Source of the DNA: an archaeon
GTDB taxonomy: Archaea; EX4484-52; B79-G9
Direction: 5' to 3'
NCBI GenBank assembly: GCA_013139905.1
Contig: WSZW01000112.1
Coordinates: forward strand, 1-9,756
Length of the DNA: 9,756 bases
In this document: positions 7,164-9,756 of the stretch, one piece after another
Layout: every line of letters begins with the position of its first letter
Position numbering within the stretch: the stretch's first letter is position 1
Translations under genes and position numbers: made by a program
Notes under the pieces: generated by a model
Told to the model about the DNA's origin: nothing
Database searches by the model: none
Seen by the model: the letters and a program-made list of their open reading frames with translations, nothing else

Positions 7164-7185
7164 ATTTGTTCTTGTGGTTTTTATG

Positions 7186-7193
7186 TTTTTATA
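7186..7193 (-). promoter_or_regulatory. TATA box of the pentapeptide-repeat gene
   Basis: The minus strand reads TATAAAAA, centred about 27 nt before the ATG at 7163. No Shine-Dalgarno site is present, which fits a leaderless mRNA. Confidence 0.6.
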
Positions 7194-7223
7194 GTTTATT
7201 TGAATAATTTGCCTTAAAAGATA

Positions 7224-7233
7224 TTTATTTAAA
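7224..7233 (+). promoter_or_regulatory. TATA box of the giant pilin-like adhesin
   Basis: TTTATTTAAA is centred about 28 nt before the ATG at 7257, but only about 10 nt before the in-frame ATG at 7239. This favours 7257 as the start. Confidence 0.55.
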
Positions 7234-7256
7234 CTGAAATGAATATTATTTATTTT

Positions 7257-9756
7257 ATGAAAAAAGCTGTCTCGCCGTTAATTTCAGTAATGTTGGTTCT
7301 TGTTTTTACCGTTTCCATAAGTACGGCAATTTTAGGTTGGGTCACCGATTACACGAAAACAACAACACAAGCGGTAACAGAAACAGCAAATGGACCCAAA
7401 GGAATTACCTACTGCGCGAATTCTAACGTCGAAATTTCTAATGTAGCGCTTAGAAACCAACAAATTGCAGCAAATACGTCTGTTTCTTCTGGAACTGTTA
7501 ATTATTTTGATGTTGCTTCTGTTTCAGGAACGCCGACGATTACTTTTACTGGAGTAAGTTCCGGTGGTAGTGCCGACGGTCTTGCCGGTTGGTGGCATTT
7601 TGATAATGATGCATTAGATTCGTCTACAAATAATAATGCAGGCACATTAAACGGTGATGCTACATACAACTCATCCGGAAAATTTAGCCAAGCCGTACAA
7701 TTTGACGGCGATGATAATGTTACAATTGCAGATGATAGCACATTAGATATTACCGACACACTCACATTATCCGCATGGGTAAACGTTGATAATGATACTG
7801 ATTCAACATATACAATTAACGGCGAACAATTAACACGACGAAAATTAATCACTATCAATGGTTCAATGGTTACCACTGAAACCAACATTCCGTTGATGCT
7901 TAGAACAAAATTACCCGGTGTAAAAGCCGGCGGTTCTGATGTTCGTTTATCAAAACTAGACGGCACACCATTGCCACGAGAAATCGAATGGCATTACATG
8001 GCAACAGATGATGTCGTTTTGCATTATCCGTTCAATACGACTGCTAGTACAGATAGTCAATTTTATGTATACTGGGGTAATAATGCTTTGAATGAGCCTG
8101 CTGCAAGTTCGACGTATGGCAGTGAGGCTGTGTGGGATGGGTATTCAGCAGTTTATCATATGTCAGAGTCACCAATTTTAGATTCGACATTGAATGGAAA
8201 TGATGCTACAGTAGTTGGTGGAAACCCAACACTATCAGATGGTGATTATGGTATAAAAATGGTGTTTGATGGGAATGATTATTTCGATATACCTGATGCA
8301 GATACTTTAGATTTTAGTACTTCCGATTTTGATATATTAATGATTGTAAAATCATCTGTTAGTGGGGGTGATGCGCATTCGGCGTTGTTAGCAAAACTAA
8401 ATACCGAAATAGCAACACAGTGGTCAATACAATATTTAATAACAACTGGATTTTTTAATTTCCGTGAAAATGCTATAGCACGAATAACAGGAAATGTGAA
8501 TATGCATGACAATACTAAACATATAATACAATTCCATAGAGAGTCTGGGACGTTCTACTGGGATGTTGATAATATTAATAAAAATTCTGCAACTATGAGT
8601 ATATCAATGACAAACACGGCTGTACTCTCAGTTGGTAGACGCAGTTCAGTTTATGGAGAGTTTACAGGTGATATATCTGAAATTAGAATTATAAAAAGTA
8701 CAATAAGTTCAAATTATCGTACAACAACCCACCGAAATCTAAACAACCCAACAACCAATGGCCCTGATGCGTTTTATCTTGATGTTGCAGATGATTTTGT
8801 GGGTTATAGTGCAATATCTGATAGTTTGGGTAATGTCAGTAAATTTAGTAGGAGAAAATCAATTACACTTAATCATTCAGGCGCGCTCACCGACTATCAG
8901 ACAAAATTGAATATCACATACGAATCAGAGATGCTTAGCAATTTCGATGACATCCGTTTCGTGACCGATTCCGACGCGCACATACCATATTGGATAGAAA
9001 ACAAAACCGACGGCGTAACAGCAGATGTTTGGATTAAGTCAAATTTGACAGATGGTAATACAACAATTTGGATGTATTATGGAAATGATGGGTTGAGTGC
9101 AGGTAGTGATGGGGGTGATGTATTTTTACTTTTTGATGATTTTGAGGATGGAGATGTTTCCGATTGGACATTGGAAACAGGTGTTACATTTGATGCTTCA
9201 ACAGCACAAGTGAAAGAGGGTACCTATTCTGGGAGACACACATCATCAGGAGATAATCAATTTGCATGGAAAAATTTATCTACACAATATAAAGGTAATT
9301 TAAGTATTACAACTGATTGGTATGCTACATATACTACAGACAGACAAAATAGATTCTTTGTTGATGAAGATTCAACAAATTTAGTAAGTGTGATTCCAAA
9401 AGCTACAAACACAGATATATTATTGAATTTAGTTGATGTTGGAGAGTTTTCCAATTCTGCATGGTATTCAATGCAATTGACAATTATAGATGATACAACT
9501 GATACTGCAACATTATTCTGGGATGATGTCGAGTTGGGAACACAAAATAACAACAACAATATGATTGGTGGTGTTACAAAAATAGGAATTGCACAATATT
9601 TTGAAGCAGGAACTTATCATTATATTGACAATATACAAATCAGAAAATACACATCAACAGAACCAACCTACACAGTAGGCGCAGAACAATCACCAACATA
9701 TACATCTATCATTTCAAAATCCGGCGCATACTCCTTAGGCGCAAACACCACCCACG
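7257..9756 (+). CDS. Giant type IV pilin-like adhesin with LamG and DUF2341 modules (partial)
   Basis: This reading frame is open from 7257 to the window end (833 codons, no stop), so the C-terminus is missing. It begins MKKAVSPLISVMLVLVFTV, a near-canonical archaeal type IV pilin N-terminus (Pilin_N type) with cleavage expected after Ala4. In order: stalk-like region (5-107); first half of a LamG-like beta-sandwich (108-187, with GWWHFDNDALDSS and LTLSAWVNVD); DUF2341 unit (about 188-277, ending YVYWGNN); concanavalin-like domain (about 290-500); second DUF2341 unit (528-613, RRKSITL, DIRFVTDSD, IPYWIE, MYYGND); another sandwich-like domain (about 625-808, FDDFEDG to YTVGAEQ); then, from 812, IISKSGAYSLGANTT, which reads as the missing second half of the first LamG. 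LamG-type sandwiches bind glycans or proteins, so a pilus-tip or surface adhesin is inferred. An in-frame ATG at 7239 is a less likely start. Confidence 0.85.
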   Translation, partial: MKKAVSPLISVMLVLVFTVSISTAILGWVTDYTKTTTQAVTETANGPKGITYCANSNVEISNVALRNQQIAANTSVSSGTVNYFDVASVSGTPTITFTGVSSGGSADGLAGWWHFDNDALDSSTNNNAGTLNGDATYNSSGKFSQAVQFDGDDNVTIADDSTLDITDTLTLSAWVNVDNDTDSTYTINGEQLTRRKLITINGSMVTTETNIPLMLRTKLPGVKAGGSDVRLSKLDGTPLPREIEWHYMATDDVVLHYPFNTTASTDSQFYVYWGNNALNEPAASSTYGSEAVWDGYSAVYHMSESPILDSTLNGNDATVVGGNPTLSDGDYGIKMVFDGNDYFDIPDADTLDFSTSDFDILMIVKSSVSGGDAHSALLAKLNTEIATQWSIQYLITTGFFNFRENAIARITGNVNMHDNTKHIIQFHRESGTFYWDVDNINKNSATMSISMTNTAVLSVGRRSSVYGEFTGDISEIRIIKSTISSNYRTTTHRNLNNPTTNGPDAFYLDVADDFVGYSAISDSLGNVSKFSRRKSITLNHSGALTDYQTKLNITYESEMLSNFDDIRFVTDSDAHIPYWIENKTDGVTADVWIKSNLTDGNTTIWMYYGNDGLSAGSDGGDVFLLFDDFEDGDVSDWTLETGVTFDASTAQVKEGTYSGRHTSSGDNQFAWKNLSTQYKGNLSITTDWYATYTTDRQNRFFVDEDSTNLVSVIPKATNTDILLNLVDVGEFSNSAWYSMQLTIIDDTTDTATLFWDDVELGTQNNNNNMIGGVTKIGIAQYFEAGTYHYIDNIQIRKYTSTEPTYTVGAEQSPTYTSIISKSGAYSLGANTTH
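7578..7817 (+). other. N-terminal half of a split LamG-like domain
   Basis: Residues 108-187 show the usual LamG opening: W-H-F-D, DSSTNNNAGTLNGDA, a KFSQAVQFDGDD strand and the core strand LTLSAWVNVD. The expected follow-on (a strand of the type IISKxGAYSLG) does not come next; instead the chain passes directly to RRKLITI of a DUF2341 unit. Confidence 0.65.
7804..9704 (+). repeat. 11-bp direct repeats bounding a 1,890-bp in-frame cassette
   Basis: The sequence CAACATATACA occurs at 7804-7814 and at 9694-9704. The start-to-start distance is 1,890 bp, exactly 630 codons, and both copies are read in the same frame (encoding S/P-T-Y-T). They flank the block of two DUF2341 plus concanavalin-like units. 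Joining the left flank to the right flank at the repeat gives SAWVNVDNDTDSTYT running straight into SIISKSGAYSLG, an uninterrupted LamG. The repeat is short and AT-rich, so chance is possible, but its position at the domain break argues against it. Confidence 0.6.
7818..9680 (+). other. Inserted cassette of two DUF2341 plus concanavalin-like units
   Basis: Residues about 188-808 form two units of the same order. Each is a DUF2341 module (RRK-x-ITI start, IRF/VRL-x-x-x-D middle, Y-W/Y-G-N end) followed by a beta-sandwich domain. Unit A spans 188-510 and unit B 528-808. The cassette interrupts the LamG domain that flanks it. The sandwich parts have codon use unlike the DUF2341 parts and the neighbouring genes. 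Confidence 0.6.

Larger units (their letters stand above)
7164..7256. other. Divergent promoter region between pentapeptide and adhesin genes
   Basis: A 93-bp gap holding a TATA box for each flanking gene (7186-7193 minus, 7224-7233 plus). The boxes are about 39 bp apart centre to centre, so shared regulation is possible, but I see no operator-like inverted repeat. Confidence 0.5.

Noticed and set aside
7502..9559. Minus-strand ORFs (7502-7966, 8279-8512, 9257-9559) antisense to the adhesin
   Set aside because: The plus-strand frame is open throughout with clear LamG and DUF2341 motifs; the antisense ORFs have no domain or start signals.
7804..9704. Insertion sequence or transposon as explanation of the cassette
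   Set aside because: The block encodes no transposase or integrase, is in frame with the adhesin, and has no inverted terminal repeats; domain recombination fits better.
1..9756. CRISPR array, tRNA or rRNA genes
   Set aside because: I saw no regularly spaced repeats, cloverleaf-like segments or rRNA-like GC-rich stretches on either strand.

Overview
The window looks like part of the chromosome of an AT-rich archaeon. The strongest marker is gatD, the archaea-specific glutaminase subunit of the Glu-tRNA(Gln) amidotransferase. Archaeal class III (prepilin-type) signal peptides and TATA-box promoters about 26-29 nt upstream of leaderless start codons agree with this. Small, surface-oriented gene content suggests a DPANN-type lineage, but the sequence alone does not settle that.

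Layout. Positions 1-250 (minus) hold the 5' part of a secreted or membrane-anchored protein of unknown function that leaves the window. Divergent from it, 386-2328 is a tightly overlapping three-gene operon of pilin-like, heavily sequon-bearing surface proteins. A fourth pilin-like gene with its own promoter follows (2964-3683). After a 113-bp gap comes gatD (3797-5137), then a family 2 glycosyltransferase (5198-6091). A cytoplasmic pentapeptide-repeat protein converges on it (6099-7163, minus). From a divergent promoter region, a very large type IV pilin-like adhesin starts at 7257 and is still open at the window end (at least 833 codons).

Themes. Five of the eight genes encode proteins with a prepilin-type N-terminus followed by an extracellular domain, so most of the window concerns a cell-surface pilus-like structure. 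The glycosyltransferase could serve N-glycosylation of these sequon-rich proteins, but that is inference from proximity. gatD (tRNA-Gln charging) and the pentapeptide protein have no evident link to the surface genes.

The most notable structure is in the last gene. A LamG-like domain starts at about residue 108 and breaks off after its central strand. What reads as its continuation appears only at about residue 812. Between them lies a cassette of two DUF2341 plus concanavalin-like units. The cassette is bounded by an 11-bp direct repeat exactly 1,890 bp (630 codons) apart, so recombination between the repeats would restore an uninterrupted LamG in frame. Codon use is mosaic across the same cassette, which points to domain shuffling in a surface adhesin.
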